Of a stretch of 64,000 nt of DNA, positions 7,345 to 17,347 are shown one piece after another. The stretch is from Amylibacter sp. IMCC11727 (GTDB lineage: Bacteria; Pseudomonadota; Alphaproteobacteria; Rhodobacterales; Rhodobacteraceae): assembly GCF_029854195.1 (NCBI RefSeq), contig NZ_CP122960.1, positions 2,548,001-2,612,000 on the forward strand. Reading direction: 5' to 3'. The notes beneath the pieces were generated by a model, which searched no databases, had not been told where the DNA came from, and was given only the letters and a program-made list of their open reading frames with translations. The translations under genes and the position numbers were made by a program. Each line of letters begins with the position of its first letter. Within the stretch, counting starts at the first letter, position 1.

Positions 7345-9054
7345 ATGGAAAATAATCTTGCCCCAATTTCAGAGCTTTTTGTCAGCTATGATAGCGCTCA
7401 GAAACTCAAAGTCGAAGCAGCAGACCTCACCAGCCACGATCTGACACCCCGTCAGATTTGCGACCTGGAATTGTTGATGAACGGCGGCTTCAACCCGCTC
7501 AAAGGCTTTTTGACCGAAGAAGACTACAACAGCGTTGTCGACACGATGCGCCTGACTGATGGCTCTTTGTGGCCAATGCCAATCACACTTGATGTGTCCG
7601 AAGACTTTGCAAACTCCATCGAAATTGGCCAAGACATCGCCCTGCGCGACCAAGAAGGCGTTATTCTGGGCACGATGACAGTGACCGACCGCTGGGCACC
7701 TAACAAATCTCACGAGGCGGAAAAGGTTTTCGGCGCAGACGACATTGCCCACCCTGCCGTGAACTACCTGCACAACACCGCTGGCAAAATCTATCTCGGC
7801 GGTCCTGTCACAGGCATCCAACAGCCCGTACACTACGATTTCCGTGGTCGTCGTGACACACCAAACGAACTGCGCGCCTACTTCCGCAAAATGGGCTGGC
7901 GCAAAGTGGTTGCCTTCCAAACTCGCAACCCACTGCACCGCGCGCACCAAGAACTGACATTCCGCGCCGCGAAAGAGGCTCAGGCTAACCTGTTGATCCA
8001 CCCCGTTGTGGGCATGGGTAAACCAGGCGACATCGACCACTTCACACGCGTGCGCTGTTACGAAGCGGTGCTTGATCAATACCCTGCCTCTACCACGTCC
8101 ATGTCCTTGCTGAACCTTGCCATGCGTATGGCTGGCCCGCGCGAGGCTGTCTGGCACGGCTTGATCCGTAAAAACCACGGCTGCACCCACTTCATCGTAG
8201 GCCGCGACCACGCGGGTCCAGGCAGCAACTCCCAAGGCGAAGATTTCTACGGCCCATACGATGCGCAGGACCTGTTCCGCGAGCATCAAGAAGAAATGGG
8301 CATCGAAATGGTCGATTTCAAACATATGGTTTATGTGCAAGAACGCGCACAATACGAACCAGCCGACGAAATCGAAGATCGCGAAAACGTCACCATCCTA
8401 AACATTTCAGGCACAGAATTGCGTCGCCGCTTGGCCGAAGGTTTGGAAATCCCAGAATGGTTCTCTTTCCCAACCGTTGTGGCTGAATTGCGTAAAACCA
8501 AACCACCGCGGGCCAAACAGGGCTTTACTGTGTTCTTCACGGGTTTCTCTGGCTCTGGCAAATCCACAATCGCCAACGCGCTTATGGTGAAACTGATGGA
8601 AATGGGCGGTCGCCCGACCACGCTGCTCGATGGGGACTTGGTTCGTAAAAACCTGTCATCAGAGCTCGGCTTCTCGAAAGAGCACCGCGATCTGAACATT
8701 CGCCGTATCGGCTATGTGGCCTCTGAAATCACCAAAAACGGCGGCATCGCCATCTGTGCGCCCATTGCGCCTTATGCCACAACCCGCCGCGCCGTTCGCG
8801 AAGAGATCGAACAGTTTGGTGCCTTTATCGAAGTACACGTTGCAACCTCGATCGAAGAATGCGAACGCCGCGACCGCAAAGGTCTCTACAAATTGGCCCG
8901 CGAAGGTAAAATCAAGGAATTTACTGGGATTTCAGATCCCTATGACGTTCCAGAAAATCCTGAACTGCGGATCGAAACCGAAAATGCTGACGTGGACAAC
9001 TGCGCGCACCAAGTGCTGTTGAAACTCGAAAGCATGGGTTTGATTGCCGCTTAA
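7345..9054 (+). CDS. Bifunctional sulfate adenylyltransferase / adenylylsulfate kinase
   Basis: Activates sulfate to APS with ATP and then phosphorylates APS to PAPS, for sulfate assimilation or sulfotransfer. The 569-residue unit starts MENNLAPISELF, the family's usual N-terminus, and has its own AGGA eight bases upstream. The sulfurylase part carries QTRNPLHRAHQELTF (about residue 194) and GRDHAGPGSN (about 290); the APS kinase part begins near residue 390 with the P-loop GFSGSGKST and contains the DGD and FSKEHRDLNIRRIGYV segments. The reading frame upstream encodes a MarR-type domain with no stop between. No cysD/N or PAPS reductase is seen nearby. An intrinsic terminator follows. Confidence 0.95.
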   Translation: MENNLAPISELFVSYDSAQKLKVEAADLTSHDLTPRQICDLELLMNGGFNPLKGFLTEEDYNSVVDTMRLTDGSLWPMPITLDVSEDFANSIEIGQDIALRDQEGVILGTMTVTDRWAPNKSHEAEKVFGADDIAHPAVNYLHNTAGKIYLGGPVTGIQQPVHYDFRGRRDTPNELRAYFRKMGWRKVVAFQTRNPLHRAHQELTFRAAKEAQANLLIHPVVGMGKPGDIDHFTRVRCYEAVLDQYPASTTSMSLLNLAMRMAGPREAVWHGLIRKNHGCTHFIVGRDHAGPGSNSQGEDFYGPYDAQDLFREHQEEMGIEMVDFKHMVYVQERAQYEPADEIEDRENVTILNISGTELRRRLAEGLEIPEWFSFPTVVAELRKTKPPRAKQGFTVFFTGFSGSGKSTIANALMVKLMEMGGRPTTLLDGDLVRKNLSSELGFSKEHRDLNIRRIGYVASEITKNGGIAICAPIAPYATTRRAVREEIEQFGAFIEVHVATSIEECERRDRKGLYKLAREGKIKEFTGISDPYDVPENPELRIETENADVDNCAHQVLLKLESMGLIAA

Positions 9055-9079
9055 AGCAGGCAACACAAATAAACAAAAG

Positions 9080-9107
9080 AAAGCCCGGCAAAATGTCGGG
9101 CTTTTTT
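9080..9107 (+). terminator. Rho-independent terminator after sat
   Basis: AAAGCCCG pairs with CGGGCTTT across a nine-base loop and is followed by more T residues, 25 bases after the sat stop codon. Confidence 0.88.
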
Positions 9108-9202
9108 ATTTGAAGACATTTCATATTTTCGACAAATTCTATCAGTAGCCTAACCATCAGTGGGCGAAGTATGCCCAAAGTAAAGAGTATCGGAGTAAAC
9201 GC

Positions 9203-9490
9203 ATGTTGCGTCTGAGTGATCGGGGCATCCCCCCGCATATGCTGCATTTGTACGAAGTGAATGCAGACACACCTTCCAAATCAATCGAACACAACGACGA
9301 CGCAGTCCGCCTTCCGTCTGTTTTGCTAAAACTTGGGTCCGCGGTGGCCGCTGGGCTGAAATCCATGCAATCCAAACCGACGGATGATTTCCTGCCTGAC
9401 AGTGCAAAATCTGCCCGCAACAAAAGGGACGAAAGCCAATACTTGGGTCAAACCTCTGTACGCGACACCCGCTGGACGCCGAACCGTTAA
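9203..9490 (+). CDS. Conserved-looking small hypothetical protein
   Basis: A 95-residue polar protein with no signal peptide, membrane segment or recognised motif. The ATG has GGAG nine bases upstream. The centre (about residues 40-55, LPSVLLKLGSAVAAGLKSM) could form one helix; the rest is rich in Ser, Arg and Asp and may be disordered. The end overlaps the end of the convergent phzF-like gene by a few bases. Function unknown. Confidence 0.6.
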   Translation: MLRLSDRGIPPHMLHLYEVNADTPSKSIEHNDDAVRLPSVLLKLGSAVAAGLKSMQSKPTDDFLPDSAKSARNKRDESQYLGQTSVRDTRWTPNR

Positions 9491-10383
9491 AGCCGCAGTT
9501 CGCCCTGCATCACAATTTTGGCCGAACCACCAACTGCGACTCCACTAATATCATCACGCGGGCCGATGACCCGTACATCTGCGCGACCAGGGCGTCCCAG
9601 CCAATGGCCTTGCTCTGCAACAAACTGCGGATTTTCGATCAAACCGTGATGCCATAAATACGCAGCCATACAGCCCGTGGCCGACCCTGTGAACGGATCT
9701 TCAGGCAGGCTCGGTGGTGCAAGCAGCAGACGTGAAAACACATCCCCTTGCGCCGTTTCACCGCCTAAAGTCACCAAAAACGGCTCCATCAAATCCGCCC
9801 GCGTCACACCGCTACTGGCACGAAACGCCTCCAGTTTCTGATAATCCATCTGCGCAGATCGCAGCGCCGCCTTATCTTTCAGAATGGTAATGCAAAACGG
9901 CGTACCCGTCGAAACAGACTGCGGCAATCCGATGATATCATCCCCAGATAACCCATAAATATCAGCGATTTGCACGGGATCAAACGTGGGCCCAAACACA
10001 GGTTTCGCCTGTGTCATGGTAATCACCGCATGTGCCCCCGTGGCATCCACGGTGATGGGCATCACCCCTGCCCCAATCTCCAACGTGAAACTGGCCTTGC
10101 CGTTTTCCAAAGAAACCAGCCCCCGTTCCAACAATGACGCGACCGTCGCAACGGTCGGATGTCCTGCCATCGGGATTTCTTTGTCGGCCAGATAATATCG
10201 CACACCAAAATCCGCGATTTCACTGCCAATCAGATACGCACATTCCGCAAGCGACGTTTCTCGCACCAGCGCAAGACGGTCTTCAACGGAGATATTGGCT
10301 GCATCATGCACCACAACGCATCCGTTGCCGCCAAAGGTTTGTGTCGTAAACGCATCCACCCAATCAAACGGGTAGGACACCAT
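9487..10383 (-). CDS. PhzF-family isomerase/epimerase-like protein
   Basis: PhzF/diaminopimelate-epimerase-fold protein of 298 residues. Family features: FTTQTFGGNGCVVV near the N-terminus, a Glu in the SLAECAYL segment (the position of the catalytic acid of PhzF), EIPMAGHPTVA (about residues 69-79) and DPFTGSATGCMAAYL (about 228-242). PhzF itself isomerises a phenazine precursor, but most members stand alone with unknown substrates, and no phenazine genes occur here. It starts at the ATG in a TGATG overlap with DUF1150, so it is probably the third gene of the hsp20 transcript and could be heat-induced. Confidence 0.85.
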   Translation of the reverse strand: MVSYPFDWVDAFTTQTFGGNGCVVVHDAANISVEDRLALVRETSLAECAYLIGSEIADFGVRYYLADKEIPMAGHPTVATVASLLERGLVSLENGKASFTLEIGAGVMPITVDATGAHAVITMTQAKPVFGPTFDPVQIADIYGLSGDDIIGLPQSVSTGTPFCITILKDKAALRSAQMDYQKLEAFRASSGVTRADLMEPFLVTLGGETAQGDVFSRLLLAPPSLPEDPFTGSATGCMAAYLWHHGLIENPQFVAEQGHWLGRPGRADVRVIGPRDDISGVAVGGSAKIVMQGELRL

Positions 10384-10610
10384 CAATGCACACTCACAGG
10401 GGCAAACTCGTTGGTCCGCGCAATCGCAAACGCCACAGCGCGATCCTTGGCCAATGCCAACTGTTCTCCATCCTCGGAATGAATGGCATACACCTGCCCT
10501 GTGTCGGACACTTGCGCGCGCACATCTTCGGGCAATTCAGATACATCTACGGCGCGGACATACACAACCCGATCCAAATTTTCGTGGTCGAAATTAAACT
10601 TCACATTCAT
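10383..10610 (-). CDS. DUF1150 family protein
   Basis: A 75-residue acidic protein of the DUF1150 family, which in alphaproteobacteria is habitually encoded beside small heat-shock proteins. Motifs include VVYVRAVDVSELPEDV and GEQLALAKDRAVAF. The gap to hsp20 is 15 bases and its stop overlaps the phzF start (TGATG), so the three genes form one transcription unit. Function unknown; co-expression with Hsp20 suggests a stress role. Confidence 0.85.
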   Translation of the reverse strand: MNVKFNFDHENLDRVVYVRAVDVSELPEDVRAQVSDTGQVYAIHSEDGEQLALAKDRAVAFAIARTNEFAPVSVH

Positions 10611-10625
10611 GTCGTCTGCTCCTTA

Positions 10626-11036
10626 TTACTTTGAAATTTCAATGGTTTGCACAACCGTTTCTGGCATCGCTCGGCGCAAATCCACATGCAGCAATCCATT
10701 TTCCATGGATGCACCCGCGACTTCTACGCCATCGGCCAAAACAAACGAGCGTTGGAACTGCCGCGCCGCGATACCACGATGCAGGAACATTCGCCCTTCG
10801 CTGTCGTCCACTTGACGGCCACGGATCACCAACTGCGCATTTTCCAGCGTGATCGACAGGTCTTCTTCACGAAACCCTGCAACCGCCAGCGTAATGCGAT
10901 AGGTGTTCTCCGCACTTTGCTCAATATTGTAAGGAGGATAGCCCTCATTTCCCGACTTTGCGGTGCGTTCGACCAAACGATCCAACTGTTCAAACCCCAA
11001 TAAAAACGGATGAGAGGCAAAAGATATCTTTGTCAT
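10626..11036 (-). CDS. Small heat-shock protein, Hsp20/alpha-crystallin family
   Basis: ATP-independent holdase chaperone that keeps unfolding proteins soluble. The 136-residue protein has a short N-terminal arm with HPFLLGFEQLDRLVER, an alpha-crystallin domain from about residue 38 to 128 (YRITLAVAGFREEDLSITLE, then the conserved HRGIAARQFQRSFVLADGV and AGASMENGLLHVDL segments) and a C-terminal tail. It resembles the IbpA-type proteins of alphaproteobacteria. A sigma-32-like promoter is visible about 65-95 bases upstream. First gene of the hsp20-DUF1150-phzF unit. Confidence 0.94.
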   Translation of the reverse strand: MTKISFASHPFLLGFEQLDRLVERTAKSGNEGYPPYNIEQSAENTYRITLAVAGFREEDLSITLENAQLVIRGRQVDDSEGRMFLHRGIAARQFQRSFVLADGVEVAGASMENGLLHVDLRRAMPETVVQTIEISK

Positions 11037-11100
11037 TGTTAAGCCCTTTTTAGGTAAGCGACTTCGTTGTTAGGCCCCAACTCTGGCGACCCTGCTAAGA

Positions 11101-11129
11101 ATATGGGGGCTTATGGGCAGATTCTCAAG
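11101..11129 (-). promoter_or_regulatory. Sigma-32 (RpoH)-type heat-shock promoter of hsp20
   Basis: On the minus strand a CTTGA element is followed, 18 bases after CTTG, by CCCATATT. This fits the alphaproteobacterial RpoH consensus (CTTG, 17-18 bases, CYTATNT) with one mismatch. It ends about 65 bases before the hsp20 start. Confidence 0.75.
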
Positions 11130-11212
11130 AACTTATTGATCAACCCACTGTTATCTGGGCAGGATTTCTAGTATGTTTGGCCCATGACAGGCTTACATTC
11201 AAACGCACCGCA

Positions 11213-11431
11213 ATGACCCAGCCCCCACAAATGAACCACCGCGAAATCCTGCGCGTAACTTTGGCCACCAAACGCCAAGAACACCGCGACTTGGACGAAG
11301 CCATTCATGCCCTGCACGACAGGGGACGGTCCGACCCGCTGACCATTCAACGTCTGAAACGCCAAAAACTCGCGTTAAAGGATGAAATCCGCCGGATCGA
11401 AGACGAAATCACACCAGATATTATTGCGTAA
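11213..11431 (+). CDS. YdcH/DUF465 family small coiled-coil protein
   Basis: A 72-residue protein of the YdcH/DUF465 family, commonly found just upstream of purE in alphaproteobacteria. After a short N-terminus it has HREILRVTLATKRQEHRDLDEAI and LTIQRLKRQKLALKDEI (split here for length), a two-helix hairpin rich in Lys, Arg and Glu. The ATG at 11213 gives MTQPPQMNHREI; an ATG six codons later is also possible, and neither has a strong ribosome binding site. Function unknown. Confidence 0.75.
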   Translation: MTQPPQMNHREILRVTLATKRQEHRDLDEAIHALHDRGRSDPLTIQRLKRQKLALKDEIRRIEDEITPDIIA

Positions 11432-11482
11432 CCTGCCCACGCGGATATAGTGCGCCCTTCTTTGAAGCATAGGTAGAATACA

Positions 11483-11971
11483 ATGTCTCAGATCAAAGTT
11501 GGAATCGTCATGGGCAGCCAGTCCGATTGGCCCACCATGAAACACGCCGCTGATATTTTGGATGAGCTTGGCGTCCCTTACGAGGCAAAAATCGTATCCG
11601 CCCACCGCACCCCCGATCGCCTGTGGTCTTATGGTAAATCCGCCGCTGAGCGCGGTCTCCAAGTCATTATCGCAGGTGCTGGCGGCGCCGCACACCTGCC
11701 AGGCATGTTGTCGTCTAAAACCCGCGTTCCTGTGCTCGGCGTTCCTGTGCAAACCAAGGCTTTGTCTGGCGTCGACAGCCTGTATTCCATCGTGCAGATG
11801 CCCAAAGGTTATCCAGTTGGCACCATGGCCATTGGCGCGGCGGGCGCTGCAAATGCGGGTCTCATGGCTGCTGCGATCCTTGCCACTCAAGACACCGATC
11901 TCGCCACGCGCATTGATGCGTGGCGTGATGCCCTTTCCGCCTCTATTCCAGATGAGCCAAGCGATGACTAA
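11483..11971 (+). CDS. purE: N5-carboxyaminoimidazole ribonucleotide mutase
   Basis: Class I PurE, converting N5-CAIR to CAIR in purine synthesis. The 162-residue protein has the nucleotide-binding GIVMGSQSDWPTM at the N-terminus, SAHRTPDRLW (about residue 39) carrying the catalytic His region, and GAGGAAHLPGM (about 65). It is followed by purK with an eight-base overlap, so the two consecutive enzymes are translationally coupled. Confidence 0.96.
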   Translation: MSQIKVGIVMGSQSDWPTMKHAADILDELGVPYEAKIVSAHRTPDRLWSYGKSAAERGLQVIIAGAGGAAHLPGMLSSKTRVPVLGVPVQTKALSGVDSLYSIVQMPKGYPVGTMAIGAAGAANAGLMAAAILATQDTDLATRIDAWRDALSASIPDEPSDD

Positions 11972-13037
11972 TCCCCTTGCCCCAACCGCAACCATTGGCA
12001 TTCTTGGCGGCGGGCAACTGGGCCGAATGCTCTCTGTCGCCGCCTCTCGATTGGGCCTGAAAACCCACATCTTTGAACCGGGCGCAAACCCACCTGCGGG
12101 CCAAGTGGCGGATGCCGTTACAACCGCGTCTTATGAAGATCACGCCGCGCTTACCGCATTCGCCAACAGCGTCGATGTCATCACCTATGAATTTGAAAAC
12201 ATCCCCACAAATGCGCTCGATGTGATTGAATCAATCCGCCCTGTGATGCCCAATCGCCGCGCATTGGCCACATCCCAAGACCGCATTAGCGAAAAAGAAT
12301 TCCTCACCTCGCTTGGCCTGCAAGTCGCCCCATACGCCAATGTGGAAACCGCTGCGGACCTTGCCCATGCGGTGGAAACCATCGGCACCCCATCCATCCT
12401 AAAAACCCGCCGCTTTGGCTATGATGGCAAGGGGCAGGTCCGCCTAAAGCCTGATACAGATCCAACATCTGCATGGACCGAATTGGGCGAAACACCCTCA
12501 GTTCTTGAAGGTTTCATTGATTTCAGCCACGAAGTCTCGGTCATCGGTGCGCGCTCCCAATCTGGCGAAGTTGTCTGCTTTGATCCTGGTGAAAACGTCC
12601 ACCGCGATGGTATTTTGCACACAACCACCCTACCCGCGCGTCTGTCAAAATCACAGCACATGGATGCCATTCTTGCAGCTGGAAAAATTCTGAACGCGCT
12701 TGATTACGTGGGTGTCTTGGGTGTGGAGTTTTTCGTCACCCCTCAAGGATTGCTGATCAACGAAATCGCTCCACGAGTTCACAATTCGGGCCACTGGACT
12801 CAAAATGGCTGCGTCATCGACCAGTTCGAACAGCACATTCGCGCCGTGGCGGGCTGGCCTCTGGGGGATGGCAAACGGCACTCCAACATCACCATGACCA
12901 ACTTGATTGGCGATGAAGTGAACGACGTGGCAACCCTGTCCAAAGACGCCTCTGTCGGCTTGCACCTTTATGGCAAGGCCGAAGCCAAAGCGGGCCGCAA
13001 AATGGGCCATGTGAACAAAATCACGGGTCCCGCTTAA
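11964..13037 (+). CDS. purK: N5-carboxyaminoimidazole ribonucleotide synthase
   Basis: ATP-grasp enzyme that carboxylates AIR with bicarbonate and ATP to N5-CAIR, the substrate of PurE. The 357-residue product starts MTNPLAPTATIGILGGGQLGRML, a typical PurK N-terminus. ATP-grasp features include TRRFGYDGKGQVRL (about residue 150), the FIDFSHEVSVIGAR segment and LINEIAPRVHNSGHWT (about 266), which carries metal and substrate ligands. The start lies within the end of purE. The 3' end overlaps the convergent lipase-like gene by 17 bases. Confidence 0.95.
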   Translation: MTNPLAPTATIGILGGGQLGRMLSVAASRLGLKTHIFEPGANPPAGQVADAVTTASYEDHAALTAFANSVDVITYEFENIPTNALDVIESIRPVMPNRRALATSQDRISEKEFLTSLGLQVAPYANVETAADLAHAVETIGTPSILKTRRFGYDGKGQVRLKPDTDPTSAWTELGETPSVLEGFIDFSHEVSVIGARSQSGEVVCFDPGENVHRDGILHTTTLPARLSKSQHMDAILAAGKILNALDYVGVLGVEFFVTPQGLLINEIAPRVHNSGHWTQNGCVIDQFEQHIRAVAGWPLGDGKRHSNITMTNLIGDEVNDVATLSKDASVGLHLYGKAEAKAGRKMGHVNKITGPA

Positions 13038-13737
13038 ACGCACCTGTTTTCAAAAACGTCGTTACCTGCTCAATCACATTGGGATTGTTCATCATAAACG
13101 TATGGGTCACTGGCATCACAATATGATCCGCCATACCCTCAACTTTGGTGCTTTCTACCCCAACTTTGCCATCATCTGGCCCGTCGATCAGTGATGACAG
13201 CAACGGGTTGAGCGATTGCTCTCCCGCTATAATACCCACTTCAAAATTCACAGGGCCCAATTGGTTCGGCAGGCTGTCTTCTCCGGTGCCCAATTGCATC
13301 CCTGCAATACCATTCCAAAATTCAAAACCAGGCAAATCATTCAATTCATCAATCACGGGCGTCCCGTGGTTGGGCGGGCCCATCATCACACTGCGCCCCA
13401 GTCGCGCAGGTGGTTTTTCCACACGGTCCATATAATACCGCAACAGAATCCCCCCCATGGAATGAGTCACAAAATGCACCGTTTCCGCTTCACGACAGGT
13501 ATATAACGCTTCTGGAATGGCGCGGTCCGCCAAATCCTCAATCGTGGCTTCCTTACTGGGATAATCAACGTTTACAACGTCATAGCCTGCCCGTTTCAGG
13601 CTCCACTCCATCACCAAAAGCGAATTGGCACTGCGTGCTAACCCGTGCAGCAGCACCACACATTCACCCGCACGCGCTGTCGATGGTATGAATGTGGTCA
13701 TGGCAAATATCCAAATCGTAAAAAAGCCAGCTCTCAT
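13021..13737 (-). CDS. Exported alpha/beta-hydrolase (lipase/acyltransferase-like)
   Basis: A 238-residue alpha/beta-hydrolase-fold protein with an N-terminal signal peptide (about residues 1-23, ending TARA). After it come the oxyanion-region VVLLHGLARS, the nucleophile elbow THSMGG with Ser93, and a C-terminal His in MPVTHTFMM that could complete the triad with an intervening Asp. The pattern fits the small periplasmic or secreted triacylglycerol-lipase-like family. Substrate not known. Convergent with purK and overlapping it by 17 bases. Ribosome binding site is weak. Confidence 0.75.
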   Translation of the reverse strand: MRAGFFTIWIFAMTTFIPSTARAGECVVLLHGLARSANSLLVMEWSLKRAGYDVVNVDYPSKEATIEDLADRAIPEALYTCREAETVHFVTHSMGGILLRYYMDRVEKPPARLGRSVMMGPPNHGTPVIDELNDLPGFEFWNGIAGMQLGTGEDSLPNQLGPVNFEVGIIAGEQSLNPLLSSLIDGPDDGKVGVESTKVEGMADHIVMPVTHTFMMNNPNVIEQVTTFLKTGAFKRDP

Positions 13738-13786
13738 GATCCGAGGATAAACGAAACTGGCTCGACCTTGTCAACTCACCGCTCGG

Positions 13787-14623
13787 TTACCCGCGATTTG
13801 CTGCCCAAACCGAAATCCCAATACCCCCGAGCACCATTACCGACGCCATAACAAAGGTCATCGTCACAGGCTCAGACAACACCACAAACCCACCGAGCGC
13901 CGCAATAATGGGCACAGTCAGTTGCGCCACGGCGGCGGTTGCGGTCTGCAATTGGGTCAAAACCTGATACCACAACGCATACCCCAGCGCCGACGTCACC
14001 GCACCAGACACAATCGCCAACGCCGCTCCAATCGGTCCAATCGCATTGTCTGTCAGAACCAACCAAGCCACCAAAACCACAGGCAAAGCAGCGGAAAAAT
14101 TGGCACATGTGGCCACCAGCGGATCACGTGCCTTGGCTCCTTGCAGCGAATAAACACCCCAGCCCAGCGCCGCGATGGCCATGACACCCATGCCAATTGG
14201 GTTGGGCGCCACATCGCTCGGCGCCAGCAAATACACCAACCCAGCAAAGGCAATCCCCGCGCCAACCCATTGTCCCGCCAGAGGCTTTTTGCCAAACAAT
14301 ACCGCCCCAAAAAACATGGTAATCTGCACGCCACCAAACAGGATCAACGCCCCCAACCCCGTGTCCAAACTGTTATAAGCAAAGGAAAATCCCAACATAT
14401 ACGCCAGCAGTCCAAGGGTTGCCGATGGATCAAACGCACCTCGAATTTTCCCCGCATCGCGCCGCATCACAACCAGAAGCAGCAACACAACAACACCCGC
14501 TGTCACCCGCAAGGCTGCAAAACTCAGCGCATCAATATCGCCCCCTTCCAACGCCGTACGGTTCAGCACGGAATTGGCCGCAAAGGCAACCATGGTCAGG
14601 GCAGTTAACAAAAGCAGTCGCAT
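13787..14623 (-). CDS. EamA-family (DMT superfamily) membrane transporter
   Basis: A 278-residue permease with about ten hydrophobic helices in two EamA repeats; the second repeat contains YALWYQVLTQLQTATAAVAQ, followed by a PIIAALGGFVVLSEP segment, both characteristic of the EamA domain. The N-terminus MRLLLLTALTMVAFAANSVLNR and helix 3 (LSFAALRVTAGVVVLLLL) fit the subfamily often annotated as DMT exporters. Substrate unknown. It is a separate gene, 87 bases from the small secreted protein upstream, and is only distantly similar by eye to the EamA gene at 0.6-1.5 kb. Confidence 0.82.
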   Translation of the reverse strand: MRLLLLTALTMVAFAANSVLNRTALEGGDIDALSFAALRVTAGVVVLLLLVVMRRDAGKIRGAFDPSATLGLLAYMLGFSFAYNSLDTGLGALILFGGVQITMFFGAVLFGKKPLAGQWVGAGIAFAGLVYLLAPSDVAPNPIGMGVMAIAALGWGVYSLQGAKARDPLVATCANFSAALPVVLVAWLVLTDNAIGPIGAALAIVSGAVTSALGYALWYQVLTQLQTATAAVAQLTVPIIAALGGFVVLSEPVTMTFVMASVMVLGGIGISVWAANRG

Positions 14624-14710
14624 ACGCCTTTGAAACAGGGAAAGCCGCGCGGCACAACGCTGAAACCGCTCTGCTGCCGCGATCCCGCACGATCTGAGTT
14701 CACAAATTCG

Positions 14711-15088
14711 CTACTTCAAGATATCCACATTCGGGTAATTCCCACCACAATACCGACAACAACTGGTGCAACTCCCCTGCCCGTATTCGCCGATGCCCCA
14801 GCTTTTGGTGCGATCCCCGTTAAAGCCGCCAAAACAGATGTTCTCACCTGGCTTACAAATCAACGCCTGAGTGTGGTTCAGATTGTCATCAAACGGATAG
14901 GTCAGACCATTACCAGGCCATTCCACTTCGCGATCTTGGCTGAAAAAGCGGATATAAATGACATGTTCATGCTCATTGCGCAGTGTCCAATTCAACTGCG
15001 TCTCTTCCTCTTGCGCCTCAATGGGCAACGCCATGAGCAAAAGACAGAACACCAAGAATGCAAACACCAAACGAATTTTCGAAATCAT
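14711..15088 (-). CDS. Small secreted cysteine-rich hypothetical protein
   Basis: A 125-residue protein with a clear signal peptide (hydrophobic stretch about residues 7-22, cleavage probable after IEAQ or nearby). The mature part has an N-terminal region reminiscent of a beta-domain (NWTLRNEHEHVIYIRFFSQD) and a C-terminal cysteine cluster, CTSCCRYCGG, plus two further Cys (in ALICKPGENICFGG), suggesting disulfides or metal binding. The ATG at MISKIRLV is preferred over an upstream TTG. No family recognised. It stands alone between the EamA gene and the groESL terminators. Confidence 0.6.
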   Translation of the reverse strand: MISKIRLVFAFLVFCLLLMALPIEAQEEETQLNWTLRNEHEHVIYIRFFSQDREVEWPGNGLTYPFDDNLNHTQALICKPGENICFGGFNGDRTKSWGIGEYGQGSCTSCCRYCGGNYPNVDILK

Positions 15089-15176
15089 CACAGTCTTAAC
15101 TTTCAATCAGGAACATACCGCCGCTTGTGTTGACCACTTAACCGCCCAATCCATCAAAGAACAAGTCAGGCGGATA

Positions 15177-15220
15177 AAACAAAAACGACCCCGCAGATAT
15201 CTGCGAGGTCGTCTTGTTTT
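15177..15220 (-). terminator. Rho-independent terminator downstream of groEL
   Basis: A long stem, ACGACC then CGCAGATAT pairing around ATCTGCG and GGTCGT, with one mismatch, flanked by A-rich and T-rich runs, so it may work both ways. On the minus strand it lies about 105 bases after the groEL stop and ends in TTTTTGTTTT. Confidence 0.8.
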
Positions 15221-15296
15221 AAACTGAAACGTCAGTTTGACTTGATGTATCCTGCGCTCGGACTTTCTTCGAAAAGTCCTTCCGCTCAGGAAATTC

Positions 15297-15318
15297 GTTT
15301 GGCCCCTTAGGGCCAAAC
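15297..15318. other. Perfect 9-bp hairpin immediately after groEL
   Basis: GTTTGGCCC and GGGCCAAAC form a perfect nine-pair stem with a four-base loop, six bases after the groEL stop. Another smaller hairpin (GGACTTT with AAAGTCC, about 15260-15279) lies between it and the long terminator. No T-run follows, so it may protect the mRNA 3' end rather than terminate. Confidence 0.55.
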
Positions 15319-15324
15319 CGATTT

Positions 15325-16974
<1,650 letters not shown>

Positions 16975-17005
16975 TTTCATGTGCTCCTATTCGTACGATT
17001 ATAAC

Positions 17006-17293
17006 TTAAGAAAGAAGGCCGAGGATGTCGGATTCTTTCATCATCAACAGCTCTTCGCCGTCAACTGTGACTTCCGTGCCGGACCACTTGCCAAACAACA
17101 CGTTGTCGCCAGCTTTTACGGCCATCGGGATCAGTTCGCCGCTGTCTTTGCGCGCGCCTTCACCACAAGCAACTACTGTGCCCTCGGCTGGTTTCTCTTT
17201 TGCGGAATCTGGAATGATCAGACCACCAGCAGTTTTTTCGTCGCCTTCAGTGCGGCGAACCAGTACACGATCGTGCAAAGGTGTGAGTGCCAT
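17006..17293 (-). CDS. groES: 10 kDa co-chaperonin GroES
   Basis: Heptameric lid of GroEL, 95 residues. It starts MALTPLHDRVLVRR, with the mobile loop region EGDEKTAGGLIIPDSAKEKP (residues 17-36) that contacts GroEL, and the roof-loop region near PMAVKAGDNVLF. AGGAG lies eight bases before the ATG. Transcribed with groEL from a promoter overlapped by a CIRCE element. Confidence 0.97.
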   Translation of the reverse strand: MALTPLHDRVLVRRTEGDEKTAGGLIIPDSAKEKPAEGTVVACGEGARKDSGELIPMAVKAGDNVLFGKWSGTEVTVDGEELLMMKESDILGLLS

Positions 17294-17347
17294 GGAGTAT
17301 GCTCCTTAACTCGTTGTTTCAATTTGTCAGAGGCTGGATTTCAATCA

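Noticed and set aside
7369..8352. 327-codon minus-strand frame
   Set aside because: Antisense to sat; no family features.
11134..11141. TTGATCAA upstream of hsp20 as an FNR box
   Set aside because: FNR sites need TTGAT-N4-ATCAA; here the half-sites have no spacer.
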